The notes under the pieces: model-generated
Database searches by the model: none
The model's input: the letters and a program-made list of their open reading frames with translations, nothing else
Told to the model about the DNA's origin: nothing
Origin: Patellaria atrata CBS 101060
Lineage: Eukaryota > Ascomycota > Dothideomycetes > Patellariales > Patellariaceae
Direction: 5' to 3'
DNA length: 64,000 bases
Assembly (NCBI GenBank): GCA_010093705.1
Contig: MU006097.1
Location: forward strand, 906,715-970,714
Program-made: the position numbers and the translations under genes
In this document: in pieces, positions 34,933 through 45,929 of the stretch
Position numbering within the stretch: the stretch's first letter is position 1
How the letters are laid out: each line of letters opens with the position of its first letter

Positions 34933-35255
34933 TCATGTGGAATGAGGCGTCTGGGAAGCATTTACATGGCTGGGATGTGCAAGGCGTTGGTGGAATACAA
35001 ATTACGACTTACTAGGAACTACCCTCTCTTGTTTTGGATTAGAGATTCCCTGAAACGTGTCCGTTTTTCCCTCACTTGTTTGTAGGTACATACGAATCAA
35101 TCATTCCAGTACTTGATCACGTCTCTAGTGGTCAATGATAGAATTTCTCTATTATGCTACTAGGATCTACTCAGATATGCACTCCTATTCCCACGCCTAG
35201 TATTTGGTCTCCATGGAAATGCACAGAATACTACAAAAAAAACTTTCTAGGAGCT
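34933..35255. other. Intergenic between convergent genes
   Basis: 323 bp holding the 3' ends of FZO1 (plus) and the SDR gene (minus). No element recognised. Confidence 0.7.
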
Positions 35256-36191
35256 TTATTGTGATGAGCCACCGGAGATGGTAATCACTTGTCCTGTAGG
35301 AATTTGTTAGTCGAACGAAGAGGAGAATCAATACCCCGAAGAAGGAACTGACCATTCACCCATCCACCATCGGCCGAACTCAAGAACGCTACTACGCGCG
35401 CCACGTCTTCTGGTTCCGCACAACGACCCAGTGGGCAATGATCTGCCATCATCTTCTCAATCTGAGAACCCGGAATATCGGGAGTCCCTCCTGGAATGTA
35501 ATGCCAGGCGTTTTGTGTAAACATATCACTCTTGATCCCACCAGGTGCAACGCCATTCACCGTAATACCTCTTTTGCCGAAATCTGTGGCGAACGACTTG
35601 ATCATCCCAATAACAGCCATTTTGGAAGCATTGTACAGTGCGTGGTCTTTAACACCGAGCAATCCAGCGGCAATTGACGACATTAAGATGATGCGTCCGT
35701 TATTCTCAATGTTCTTGTATGCAGCTTGCCCCACAAAGAATTGGGCCCGCGCATTCAGGTTGAAGACATGATCGTACTTCTCCTCCGTGATCTCTTCCGT
35801 CTTATCCCAGCTCTCTGTGCCAGAGTTGCTCATCACAATATCGATCTTCCCGAACGCCTCCTTCGCTTCCCCGAATAGTCTGTTGATCTCACCCACTTTG
35901 GAGACATCTGCTTGAATGCTTACTGCTTTAGCGCCGTTGTCGAATGATTCGATGATCTTGCAGACTTCGTCGGCAGACTCTTTGCTATTAGCGTAGTTGA
36001 CGATGACGGAGGCACCGCGTTTTCCGAGCTCAATTGCGCAACCTCTTCCGATACCTCGACCGGCACCTAGTCCATATGTCTATTAGCGGTAGATCAATCT
36101 TTGGTAGTACTATGGCCTGTCACAAGTTGAACATACCTGTTATTAGGGCTACCTTCCCTTCCAGACTAGCGGTTGGTACGGCGAGAACCAT
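35256..36191 (-). CDS. Short-chain dehydrogenase, naphthol-reductase type
   Basis: NADPH-dependent reductase closest to the fungal tetra-/trihydroxynaphthalene reductases of DHN-melanin synthesis and versicolorin reductases. Three exons (36191-36137, 36066-35353, 35293-35256) give 268 aa, the size of tetrahydroxynaphthalene reductase. The cofactor loop is TGAGRGIGRG (residues 18-27), followed by IVNYANS and the NSG motif. The catalytic residues are Ser149, Tyr163 and Lys167 (YNASK). The C-terminal intron is easily missed: splicing out 35294-35352 (branch CTAAC) replaces a frame ending FLQDK with GGWVNGQVITISGGSSQ, the expected family end. Whether it serves melanin or another polyketide is unknown; no polyketide synthase lies nearby. 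Confidence 0.9.
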
Positions 36192-37084
36192 TTCAGATGA
36201 CACTGAGGAACCTATTTTGCTATTAAATATTAGCATCTGTTTTTCTTATAACTAATATGTTTACTAACACTAATGGGTGATATGTCTATTTGCAAAGTCA
36301 ATAGCAGCGATACAGGTCGAGGGGGCGAGAGCAACAGGAGAGGATATGGCAATAAGTAAATTGAGTGTCTGACGACGTCTTTTATTACTATATAACTACA
36401 TAAACCATCCCTTCAATACCTTCACCCGTAGAGCAATCCATTCCCGGAGATGTGAGGGGAGCCGAGCACCGACGATGGCACCCCACAAAACGGCGATACT
36501 TTTAGAACAGGATCAGGTACAGGAAGTAGATGTTGCTCCCGGATGAAGATGCAGCCGAAAATAGAGGTAGTGAAATGGGAATTGTTGAATATGCACATGA
36601 CCTAGGGGTCGAGATGGTGAGTATGGAGAAGGAGGGGTTATATAGAGGGCAGACCGATGACGACGCTGGTGATGCTATTGGAAAATTTCAGCTTTCTGAT
36701 CAGTGGCTCTATATCTCAGTGAAGTTTAGAATTTGCATTTACTACTTGTAGACATTCGAAGAATTAAGAATTTCGAGTCCTCCCTTCATCAGGTATGTAT
36801 TATCGACGCCTGCCAGCGGTACCTGCATATTCTGGGCGAAGTGTTGTGAGATTGCAGATCCGTTCCCGGCATTGCTAGCGTCATTGTTGTTTCCGGCATG
36901 TTTCGGCTGAAGCTCATCGGGCCGTCAATTCGTGCCGGCGATTATCGGCTTTCATTCTACACCTCACCTCCACGCCTCATGTACCTTAGCACCACCACAG
37001 CCACACACCTGTGGCACGACAGTTTTGCCCACGCTAATAGTGGGAAACTCCTTTGAGAACGTACAACTGCCCACTAGGTTTATC
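36192..37084. other. Divergent intergenic region, SDR / SurE
   Basis: 893 bp between two divergent start codons. The ORFs at 36530-36751 and 36932-37126 are short and unrecognised. The end next to the SDR gene is AT-rich. Confidence 0.6.
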
Positions 37085-38192
37085 ATGCATATTCTGGTAA
37101 GATCAATTACTATGCCTTACTCTTGAACTTGCTCTCTAATAAGGCGAACAGGTAGTGAATGACGATGGACCTCCTTCCCAGCAATCCTCTCCCTACATCC
37201 ACTCCCTCATCTCCACATTACAAAAAGCTGGCCACAAGGTCTCTGTGGTCCTCCCACATACACAAAGATCATGGATTGCGAAAGCACATCTAGTAGGCCA
37301 TAACATCAGACCCACATACTTCCGCCCCGGTACACTGCATAAGGATGATGGTGTAACATCAGAAACACCGTTACCCCTGGACTCTGACATAGAAGAATGG
37401 ATTCTTGTAGACAGTACACCCGCAAGTTGCGTTCAGATAGGTCTATATCACTACTTCCAGAGCAGAGGGCCCGTAGATCTTGTCGTTAGCGGACCTAATT
37501 ACGGTAGGAACACCACTGCCGTCTTCTCCTTATCATCAGGTACACTTGGTGGGGCGCTGGAAGCAGCGGTTTGTAACCACAAAGCCATTGCGCTTTCGTA
37601 CGCTTTCTTCGATCGAAATCACGACCCCGATATCATTAAAGGCGCTTCAGACCTCTCAGTGAAGTTGATAGAACATCTATACAAGATATGGGATCCTAAG
37701 GTGTCCCTCTATTCTGTTAACGTTCCGCTCGTAGAAGGTGTGGGCGAACGGAAAGTGCTGTGGACCCAGATGTTACAGAATGCGTGGAGTAGCGGCAGTT
37801 GCTTCCAGGAGATTGCGGTACCAGAGGAGGAGGATCAAGGGCCGAAAGAAGCCGAGGCAGAGATCAGGAGCGCAGAGGCTAGAGGGACAGAGACTGAGAA
37901 TGAGCATATAAGATATACTCATAAGCATTTCAAGTGGGCGCCTAGGTTCAATGATGTCTATGAGAGTGTGAAGAAAAGCCAACCGGGGAATGATGGTTGG
38001 GCGGTCCAGGAGAAATACACCAGGTATGTCAATCGCTTATCTTATTCTCTCGACACTATCTTTATCCTATTATACCACACTCTTCGGGTCTACACAGATT
38101 TATTTCGGAATACTTACAATTAGCATAGTGTTACGCCGCTTGTGGCAAATTTCATGCATGTCAGCGGTTATGAAGGTGAAATAAGATTGTAA
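37085..38192 (+). CDS. SurE-like 5'/3'-nucleotidase or acid phosphatase
   Basis: SurE-family enzymes are metal-dependent phosphatases acting on nucleoside monophosphates and other phosphate esters. Three exons (37085-37096, 37152-38023, 38129-38192) give 315 aa. The 12-nt first exon encodes MHIL, completing the family start MHILVVNDDGPPS, whose NDD binds metal. The second metal site SGPNYGRN (SGxNxG type) is at about residue 132. Intron 2 (105 nt) ends at TAG before 38129, giving KYTSVTPLVANFMHVSGYEGEIRL; the SVTPL match is the conserved SurE C-terminal motif and settles the acceptor. The protein stops there, so it is a stand-alone SurE, unlike yeast Pby1, where SurE is fused to a tubulin-tyrosine-ligase domain. 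A charged insert (Glu/Ala-rich, about 245-275) is variable. Confidence 0.88.
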
Positions 38193-38879
38193 ACGCAAGT
38201 TCGACTCGACATCGTAGGGATATGCGTCATGACCATGATATGATTCACGAATGCTGTTATGGGGACACGACACATAGACCTGCATCTTCCTCGCATAGGG
38301 TATGAATCCCCTTTCAACATCAGATCCGGTATACATTCTTCGGTCTTCTTAGAACTATCGCTTAGAATGGATATTTTTATGAACTCAAAAGAGCTATCTC
38401 CCCAAATCTCATCTTTCTGTTTGGACAACTCTGAACTATTTCAAGCCAACTCCATTGCATCCTTTCTTCGGAGAACCATATCTTGAATCCAAGCATTGAA
38501 TCAACAATAACATTTCATGTAGCTGGTCTTGTGTCTGAGCAAAGAAATTTTACTTAATTCCTACGAGTTGACTCTCCGTATCTCGAAACAATGTGAATAA
38601 TGTGTTCATCCTCTTTCTATTTCCACCTCGCGGAGGTCCTCATTAACATTTCAAGTATACACTTATTGTTTTGCCACTCTCTATTCCAAACTAGACGAAT
38701 ATCATCAAATATGACATTCACATATTAAGTCACCACATGACCCCTCTCCTCTCCTTCCTAGACCCGGCCACCGCGCGTGAGCTTTATGTCTTCGAATATC
38801 TCGAGATTCTCACTTTCTTATTCTTCTATTCCAAATCTATTATCGAGTATACCACCCAAAAAAGTATTGATACCATAAC
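38193..38879. other. Intergenic, AT-rich
   Basis: 687 bp between two plus-strand genes, with many short T-rich runs. No gene, repeat or RNA recognised. The start of the next gene is a 14-nt exon, so a longer first exon here cannot be excluded. Confidence 0.55.
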
Positions 38880-40697
38880 ATGGATTATATAACGTCAGTG
38901 ACCCCTTACCCCTTCTGCAACTACGTCCATGCTCAGTAATATATAGTCATACAGCATACGACGGCACGAAACGCATTGTGCCAGGCCTAAAGATCGATGG
39001 ACCAGATGCGGGAACTCTAATCTTACTCTCTACGCGTACTGAGGATCATCTCCTTATAGATCGGTCGTACATCCAAGAAGCGTGGTGGTGTTGTATTCCT
39101 AGAACTCGACACCCAGTACCAAACAATGTACGCATCATTATGAGGCTGGCCCTTGTGGGTACCGCCAACAATTTGGCTTATGTTCTAACTCCCGCGGTAA
39201 GTACACACATGGTATAATTCATAGTACACTAAGGCCAAGTATTGATATAATGTATAGTTCCACCGCGTTCCAGCTATCCATAGCTCTGCGAACGAATACC
39301 AGATCCCGAAGTTCTTCTTGAGCCACCAAGCTGCGAAGTCAGGCTTAGGCCGACGCCAGAGCAGTGAGGTTGATACCCTTCCATATCATGAGCTGTACAT
39401 ACGGTCAATCGTCGAACATAAGATCTTATTCGCGCTGATCTGCGATTTCGACCTCAACCTCAAGGACAACCCAATCGACTTGTTCTCCGAATGTATTGCC
39501 AACATCGCCGCGTACGCTGATCTGTACAACCTTCTTCAGCCCCTGAAGTCCAAGCTTGCTAACCACCTACTGGCTCATCCGGAAATATGGAACGACCTTA
39601 TTAAGGAACCCCTTTTCTACCTCTACCTCTCAATCCTCCTCAAGTCAGAGCAATTGTACACCCTAGCGCTCACACACGCGATAATCTCACACGATGCCAC
39701 CGCTTTCACCCCCGGTCCTACGAATCCCACACTGCCCGACGAGGTAGAGTGTCTCATCCTCTCGAAGCAGAACGAGATACTGGAGCTTCGAGCCCACACA
39801 TCAACGGCACTAGCAAAGTTCGTCAAGGAATCCCACGTCGTGGCAATCAAACCAGAGTGGGACGCCCGCACAATCTCCCACAAGAAGCGTCTCCGCGGCG
39901 TCGCCCTCGCCATTCTCCAGTCCTGGCTTCTCAACCAAACCCAGGATCCAAAGTACAGCCACTCCCTCCAACAGAGCCTCTTGGACTCCTACGATAGACA
40001 ACTCGCGCAAGACGCGCAGCCGCAATCCGAACTGCCCCCGGATCCCATGACGCCGAGCAAGCAGAAGAAGCGGAAGAGGGATCACGGTACGGGGACGCCA
40101 AAGAGGACGAAATTAGCCAAGAGATGGACTTTGAATCTGCCTCATAAGCGTAACTCCGATGTCGCCAGACCCGCGCCCGAGTCTAAATCGGGGGTTACGC
40201 CTCCACCTATCCCTCTCGTCGGGCCGGTCGTCCTGCTCGAGCTGTTAAATGCTTTACCGAAGACGCTCCCGTTTCAGGTCAACGGCCGGAAAGACGCGAG
40301 TATGACGCTTCATGGCGTTGAGCTGCCACAGCTTCTAGATGATATCATTGCTGTTCGGAAGGATGTTGAGGGGACTTTAAGTGATAAAGCCGTCAAGAAG
40401 GAGGTCATGGAGCTTTGGACGGGGGTGGTAAATGCTTGTCAAGGGCTGTCTTCCGCGAATGTTGGAGTAGTGGACACGAAGCAAGAGGGGTTTCCGTGGG
40501 AAGAGGAGTCGGTCGGGGAGGAGTTGGTGGAGGTGGAGGTAAAGGCGGAAGCGGAAGAAGTGGCGACAAGTGAAAATGGGGAGTTGGTGAGGGCGAGAGA
40601 AGATCAGGATGTAGAGAATGGAGAGGAGAAGTCTTTGGTATTAAAGCTGAGGGGATTGAAGGGGATTGGAGATACCACGGAGAAGGTCGAGGGATAA
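38880..40697 (+). CDS. Hypothetical protein, BTB-associated helical type
   Basis: Three exons (38880-38893, 38947-39196, 39258-40697) give 567 aa. The 14-nt first exon is my best reading; its phase fits only the acceptor at 38946. Residues 5-90 form a beta-rich domain (YDGTKRIVPGLKIDGPDAGT). A helical region follows (IDLFSECIANIAAYADLYNL; PLKSKLANHLLAHPEIWNDL; FYLYLSILLKSEQLYTLAL), whose pattern resembles the segment that follows BTB/POZ domains in many fungal proteins. A basic stretch (SKQKKRKRDHG, then KRTKLAKRW) suggests nuclear location. The C-terminus is Glu/Val-rich. I cannot name a function. Converges with the next gene, 235 bp between stops. Confidence 0.7.
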
Positions 40698-40932
40698 TGA
40701 GTGAGGGTGCTTGATGTTGTCTTGGTCTGCCGGAATTGTGAATTGTGGGAGTCGTGGTGTAATCGGGTGTATATCATATGGAGCATGAGTTGATATGGTA
40801 ATCTTGTTTATGGGGCGGTAAGTCTAATAGAACATGTCATTTCGGGGTCTCTAGCTAGTATTCATAATATCACAATCCACCATAGCCTCATCAAAGCATA
40901 ATATTGAGCACACGTCCCAAATGCCTTCAGCT

Positions 40933-42945
40933 CTACCCCTCTAAATTCAATCTCCTAACGCCTTCCTCAACCCTTCCGATCACATCCTCCAAAACACCGA
41001 CTTCACCCAAACCCCACTGCGCACCTTCTTCCCCTTCCTCGTCGAACAACTCTCCCCCCTCCTTTAATGCCTTACTAAACTTTCCAACTGCCTCCTTCAG
41101 CGGTCCCAGAAACGAACCTCCGACATCCGCATCTTTATGAAGCGCTGGAATATCTAGAACTTGGTGCAACGGTACCGCAGTTAGAAGCAGATAGTAGAAA
41201 TTCAAGGCCGTGAGGTAGAACGATATATTCGTCTTCAGGTACACCCACGACTCAGACAAAGGAGCCGCAGTTGAGAATGGGGTCACGAGGGAGGGAAAGA
41301 TGAATGGAGAGACGGTAGATAGAGCGAGCGGGGTGGAGAAGACAGTGTGCTCTTCTTCAGCTCCCGCGTGGTCATACCGATGTCCCGAGCGTTGAGCTTT
41401 CTGCAAAGTGGTGATATTGGCTTCAATGGTTTCACCCTTGAGCCAACCGACTGCACTCGCTTTGAGGTTCTCGTAGGGCGCGTGCTCGAGGGTGTCACGG
41501 ATAAAGGAGAGACGGACTACGTCGGATGGGTGGCTGCGGAGAACTGTGGAGGCTAGGTAGTGCGCGTTGTAGCGGATCGATGGAGATGGACTGTTTGCTG
41601 ATATAAGGCAGATGGTTTGTAGATACTGGAGAAATTGCTCATCGTCCTCGGGCGTGCCGACATCGTTCATTTCCAGCGCTATTAAACCGAGTGCGAGAAG
41701 AGTGTCGACAAGAGCATCGGGTTCAATGCTAACAGCAGAAGCGTTTGGAAGGAAAGTGTTGAGAATGAATGCGTGATCGGGGAATATTGGAACAGTATCT
41801 GTGTCTCTAGGTATCTCGTAAAGTAGTTCAGACACTTTGTGCGCTGTTATCAAGTACAACGCCCCTATTTTGGAAAGGGGTATATCCTCAGCAGATGACG
41901 GAGGCTCTTCCTCTTCCGCTCCAGTAGTTGTACTCTCTATGTGACTATTGATGATAGCGTCAAATAGATCTGAAGACTTGATTTCTAGGTCCCGTGCGAG
42001 TGCCAGGATCTGACCTACAGCCGAACCCCTACCTTGCAATTCTTCGTCTTCCGTAAATCTTTCCCCTAAGGTTTGCCTACCCGGAACATTCTTGGACGGA
42101 TTGATTTTCTCCAGTAGCCTGCTTGACCACGACAGTCCCGTAACATCATCTGTTGAGGATAAAGAGTTCATATACTCTTCCATGACATGGGTTATTAGCG
42201 ATTGAAAGAGTCGCCTTTGTAACGCAGCTTCATCTGCTGACGGCGCTTCGGATGACGCTTCAGGATCCGGTGCAGCCCTTGGCTTAGTCGCCGTTAAGAG
42301 ATTACCACTGCTCTTTCTAGGTGGTAGATGAGGTCTTTGGGTTCCGGTGAGTGTCTTGATCAACTTAATGATCGCAGCTGTTCGTTCTTCCGTGTGAATC
42401 CCGCTTCGGGCGTAGCATACCAGTACGGCCTGCAGAGAAGTCGAGAGGAAGCGACTCGGATACTTGGTCTTTATACGGGGATGCAAGATGGACAGCATGG
42501 ATAGCAGCGCTTTGAATTTGAGCACAGAAGCTGGCAACTTTGACTCTATCTCGGGTTGTTTGCTCCTGCTTCCGTCTCCATGTTCCTTTTCGTCTTGAGG
42601 CTTCTCCTCTGGTTCCTCATCTTCCACATCAAACTTCGTTTCGTCATCGTCTTCATCAATGAACCTTAGAGCTTCCGTAACTTTCAGTACTACCTCTCTC
42701 GGATTGCCTAGTCTAGCTATATCATTCAAACATGCCTCACTCTCCGGTAAGAACGGTAGTAGCAGATGCACTAGATCCCATCCAATATTTACAGTTAGTT
42801 CTTCATCCTGTAAAACCTTATGTAATATCGGGAGTGATTCGTGTGTGAGGTTGTACTCAATAAGAGTAAGGTAAGTGAGATAGTCCGTTGCTGGTGGTAA
42901 CGCCTCTAATAACGGATCCTTAATGAGTTCAGTCATGCTGGTCAT
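40933..42945 (-). CDS. YAP-binding/ALF4/glomulin-family protein (Ybp-like)
   Basis: Single exon of 670 aa. The N-terminus (DYLTYLTLIEYNLTHESLPI; VNIGWDLVHLLLPFLPESEA) and the alpha-helical repeat organisation throughout match the fungal family related to yeast Ybp1/Ybp2 and plant ALF4/mammalian glomulin. Ybp1 supports oxidative activation of the Yap1 transcription factor; Ybp2 works at kinetochores. Acidic linkers occur near residues 97-125 and 330-345. The central segment (VLKFKALLSMLSILHPRIKT) and C-terminal helices (NFYYLLLTAVPLHQVLDIPA) complete the solenoid. Family membership is clear; whether it acts as Ybp1 or Ybp2 is not. Confidence 0.85.
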   Translation of the reverse strand: MTSMTELIKDPLLEALPPATDYLTYLTLIEYNLTHESLPILHKVLQDEELTVNIGWDLVHLLLPFLPESEACLNDIARLGNPREVVLKVTEALRFIDEDDDETKFDVEDEEPEEKPQDEKEHGDGSRSKQPEIESKLPASVLKFKALLSMLSILHPRIKTKYPSRFLSTSLQAVLVCYARSGIHTEERTAAIIKLIKTLTGTQRPHLPPRKSSGNLLTATKPRAAPDPEASSEAPSADEAALQRRLFQSLITHVMEEYMNSLSSTDDVTGLSWSSRLLEKINPSKNVPGRQTLGERFTEDEELQGRGSAVGQILALARDLEIKSSDLFDAIINSHIESTTTGAEEEEPPSSAEDIPLSKIGALYLITAHKVSELLYEIPRDTDTVPIFPDHAFILNTFLPNASAVSIEPDALVDTLLALGLIALEMNDVGTPEDDEQFLQYLQTICLISANSPSPSIRYNAHYLASTVLRSHPSDVVRLSFIRDTLEHAPYENLKASAVGWLKGETIEANITTLQKAQRSGHRYDHAGAEEEHTVFSTPLALSTVSPFIFPSLVTPFSTAAPLSESWVYLKTNISFYLTALNFYYLLLTAVPLHQVLDIPALHKDADVGGSFLGPLKEAVGKFSKALKEGGELFDEEGEEGAQWGLGEVGVLEDVIGRVEEGVRRLNLEG

Positions 42946-43473
42946 TTTTGAAATGTGGGTAAAAGTGCTAGGAGGGTTATGTGTCTGTATACTTGTTTAT
43001 ATACCTGTGTTGGAGCTCGAGGGTTGCTGGGGTCGAAGTTCGTTGCCGCTACGACGGCTTGGAGAACGTCATTCAGCTGCGCCTAGAGTGGAAGGTCTGT
43101 AAGGACAGCGTACATCACGTGTTTTGCAACTGAGCGGAACGTTGAAAGCTACAATACATAGAACGTTGTTACTCTTGTAAGCTCTCTGGATCCTCACGGG
43201 TGAAGGCCTAAGACTATCGTATGGTGAACAAAACAAAGAGAGCACCTCCGTACATCGGGCCGGACAGAAAAGATCCCGAGACACATGCCCAATACATTTT
43301 TACATTCGGGTAGAACGACATTGCCGTCCAGGACAAACATATTACACAGCTGCGGTTCAGAATTATCTTTAGCTTTGACGCCATCTACACAATACTATAC
43401 AACTTATCATACTACGTTCACTGTAGTCTCTCCGTCCCTGTACGGTTCCCACCCCTATTCGTACAAACGCCTA
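42946..43473. other. Intergenic, minus-strand tandem pair
   Basis: 528 bp holding the upstream region of the Ybp-like gene and the 3' flank of the PPR-like gene. ORFs at 43069-43284 (-) and 43285-43635 (+) are short and unrecognised. Confidence 0.6.
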
Positions 43474-45759
43474 TTAGATTCCCAGAGCATTCGTCACTCG
43501 ACTTCCTATTTTTTTAGGATTTCGGTTTCGGCTGTACGCATCCTCAAAGTGCGTACCCGTCATTTTCATATATTTCTCCGCCTCGATTTTGACTTTCCGT
43601 TCGAGCTGAGAGACAATCTCCTCGTTCCCACGTAGTGTAAAGTACAACCACCCGCCCGTTGTCTCATAGGCTATCCGAGCAGGCGCGAATCTCTCGAAGG
43701 TGCGAACCAAATTCGGTACCATTTCCCTCTCCCACGAGAATCCTACACCCCTTAGCCATACCTTTTTTTGTGATCGATTATCCCCTAACGACAAAAAAAG
43801 TTTGAACCACTCCCGCATCTCGTGTTCAGCATAACGTCTCTCTAATCCTAATGCATCTTGTCTGCGTTCAAGAATCAGGATCGGTGTAGCAGGCACAATA
43901 CCGCGGCGGACTTCAGCCCTTGCTTTCTCGATGGCGGCCATCGCTTTGTTGTTTTCCTTCCATATCTTCTCCTGAAATACTTTAATAGCTTCTTCAAAGT
44001 ACCCCATCAGCTTAGCAGGATCCTCCAGGCGGTAGGCATTTCTGAAGAGTAAGGTGTACATCCAGAAAGTTGGTTGAATATTATAGGGCTCTGCTTGCAT
44101 CGTCCTGAATAATCTCTCAGGGCTGCGGAAGGGCAGTCTTCCATTAACGCCTTTGGGAAGTTTGCGCCTCGAAAGCGCATAAGTCCAACGGAACAATTCT
44201 TCCCATGTGTTGAGCGAGATTGGTAAGGAATATCTGCGAGAGATGGAATCTACAATGCGGAGAGCGGTTGGTACATCGTTGTTAATCCCGAAGCAGTGTG
44301 CAACGATCCGCAACAATTCTTCGTCAGGATATACTGGAGAAGTCGGATTGATACTGCTAACGAAATGTTCATCAACAGATATGCCATCCATGATGGCATC
44401 CACGTCAATACCCCATACCCTCGTAAGTATATCCTTGACTCCTGGTAGATCTGCTTCCCTCGCCATTGCTATCATCAGGAAATAATATGATTCTTTGTCC
44501 GGCGAGATGCCGTGGGATGCCATATCCCGGTGGATCTCTAAAGCTTCCTCTTTGATACCGCCATAACCAATGGTATACATCCTCGTGAATGACACACAAT
44601 TCAATTGACTAGGATCATGTGCTGCAAGGTGCCGCGGCGCGATTCTGACAGATCTTCTATAGTGCCCATATTTGTTCCAAACCAGAGCCGAAAGTGAATG
44701 ATTGAAACATTCAAGATCCCGTTTTACATTCCTAGCCGCCATTTCCCTTGATATTTTTTTGGCTAGTTCTCCCTCCCCCATTATAGCTGTATAGTGTAGT
44801 ATAGGCTTATATACCCCAACTGGAAGTCCCGCGCCTGCGGCGAGTCGAATATTCACTAGACGGTAGAAAGGGACAACTTGTTGCTCCGAAATATCCGCAA
44901 GGGTTGTGCCATCTACCGCGCCGTAGCATCTCCCAGGCCCAGGCCTGTATTTCAGATGAATATCTCTAATATCTTTAAATAACAGCGTTGAACCCAGTAG
45001 CTTCAGAATGGTTATGAATTTGTTACTAGGGAGACTTTGTATGTAGGATACGTGGTCCTGAACTGATCGGAGTGCTCGAAGCAATCGTCCGGGATCTCCT
45101 TTAGCCACCGCATGGTTTATCTCTGTCCTGAATGTGACTTCGTCCATTGATGGTGATTCACCGTCGCGGAGATTACTCCTGAGAACTCTTAATCGTTTTA
45201 GATCCTTAGATAGGTCATTCACCTGCCAGGTGGGGTGGTGGTGAGGAAAAATTTTTCTTTGCTCGTTTATAAGGTCGAGTTCGGACTTGATGAGCGACTT
45301 TTGTTCCCATGTTTCTTCGTCTCTCCTTGGTCTTACGCTCTCCGGCTGTACAGCAGCTTCAAAACCATTTTGACGGCTCCATTTCATATAGCGTACCAAT
45401 CGTTGGCTATTCCTTGTGCGCTGAACCCGATATCTTCCTTCTGACACCTTTTGAATATTCTTCGTTGCTTGTCCATTAGACTTTGCTGCTAGCTCCAAAT
45501 CTTGGATGTGGTTGCTATTATTATCGTCTACGAAGGTACTAATCGGTTCAAACTTCTCGGTTTTCACCTCAGGGTGTTGTGCGGTCCTGTTTTCTTGTGC
45601 GGTACACGACTCCGATATAAAAGTGCGGATATTCCATGGTGGCGCGTCTTGTGCGCGACACCCAGGGCAAATCCAGGTCTTAGGCCCGTTCCTCCGAAAT
45701 CGAGACACGGAATTTAAACGGGAGCTGGATAACGACAGAGCACCGAGAGAGCAATTCAT
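43474..45759 (-). CDS. Mitochondrial pentatricopeptide-like protein
   Basis: Single exon of 761 aa from the first ATG (45759). The N-terminus (MNCSLGALSLSSSRLNSVSR, then RFRRNG) is Arg/Ser-rich with no acidic residue, the look of a mitochondrial presequence, and is followed by CPGCRAQDAPPW. The body is a degenerate array of ~35-residue helical repeats, for example YKPILHYTAIMGEGELAKKI, CVSFTRMYTIGYGGIKEEAL, YYFLMIAMAREADLPGVKDI, LLRIVAHCFGINNDVPTALR and WMYTLLFRNAYRLEDPAKLM. In fungi such proteins (Aep2, Cya5, Atp22 and others) bind mitochondrial mRNA for respiratory subunits. I cannot say which one this is. Divergent from LSM3 with only 170 bp between start codons. Confidence 0.78.
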   Translation of the reverse strand: MNCSLGALSLSSSRLNSVSRFRRNGPKTWICPGCRAQDAPPWNIRTFISESCTAQENRTAQHPEVKTEKFEPISTFVDDNNSNHIQDLELAAKSNGQATKNIQKVSEGRYRVQRTRNSQRLVRYMKWSRQNGFEAAVQPESVRPRRDEETWEQKSLIKSELDLINEQRKIFPHHHPTWQVNDLSKDLKRLRVLRSNLRDGESPSMDEVTFRTEINHAVAKGDPGRLLRALRSVQDHVSYIQSLPSNKFITILKLLGSTLLFKDIRDIHLKYRPGPGRCYGAVDGTTLADISEQQVVPFYRLVNIRLAAGAGLPVGVYKPILHYTAIMGEGELAKKISREMAARNVKRDLECFNHSLSALVWNKYGHYRRSVRIAPRHLAAHDPSQLNCVSFTRMYTIGYGGIKEEALEIHRDMASHGISPDKESYYFLMIAMAREADLPGVKDILTRVWGIDVDAIMDGISVDEHFVSSINPTSPVYPDEELLRIVAHCFGINNDVPTALRIVDSISRRYSLPISLNTWEELFRWTYALSRRKLPKGVNGRLPFRSPERLFRTMQAEPYNIQPTFWMYTLLFRNAYRLEDPAKLMGYFEEAIKVFQEKIWKENNKAMAAIEKARAEVRRGIVPATPILILERRQDALGLERRYAEHEMREWFKLFLSLGDNRSQKKVWLRGVGFSWEREMVPNLVRTFERFAPARIAYETTGGWLYFTLRGNEEIVSQLERKVKIEAEKYMKMTGTHFEDAYSRNRNPKKIGSRVTNALGI

Positions 45760-45929
45760 ATGGATGGAAGTAAATGAGAAAGCAAAGTTGACTCGTTCGG
45801 CGCAACGTTTCGGCAAGGGAATCGCGCCAAGGCCGCTGCCCTAACCTCACTTTAGACTAAACATCGACGAATTTGTTTAACGAAAGGCATGCTTTATTCC
45901 ACTTCAACATTTACTTCAACGTACCGACC
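45760..45929. promoter_or_regulatory. Compact divergent promoter, PPR-like gene / LSM3
   Basis: Only 170 bp separate the two start codons, leaving room for one nucleosome-free region. No TATA box is obvious. Two 5' leaders of normal length would nearly fill it. Confidence 0.75.

Noticed and set aside
35285-35352. SDR C-terminus ending FLQDK
   Set aside because: This is unspliced intron sequence; splicing gives the family-typical end and a stop at 35256.
35256-38192. SDR and SurE as part of a secondary-metabolite cluster
   Set aside because: No polyketide synthase, NRPS, P450 or transporter lies in the window; neighbours are housekeeping genes.
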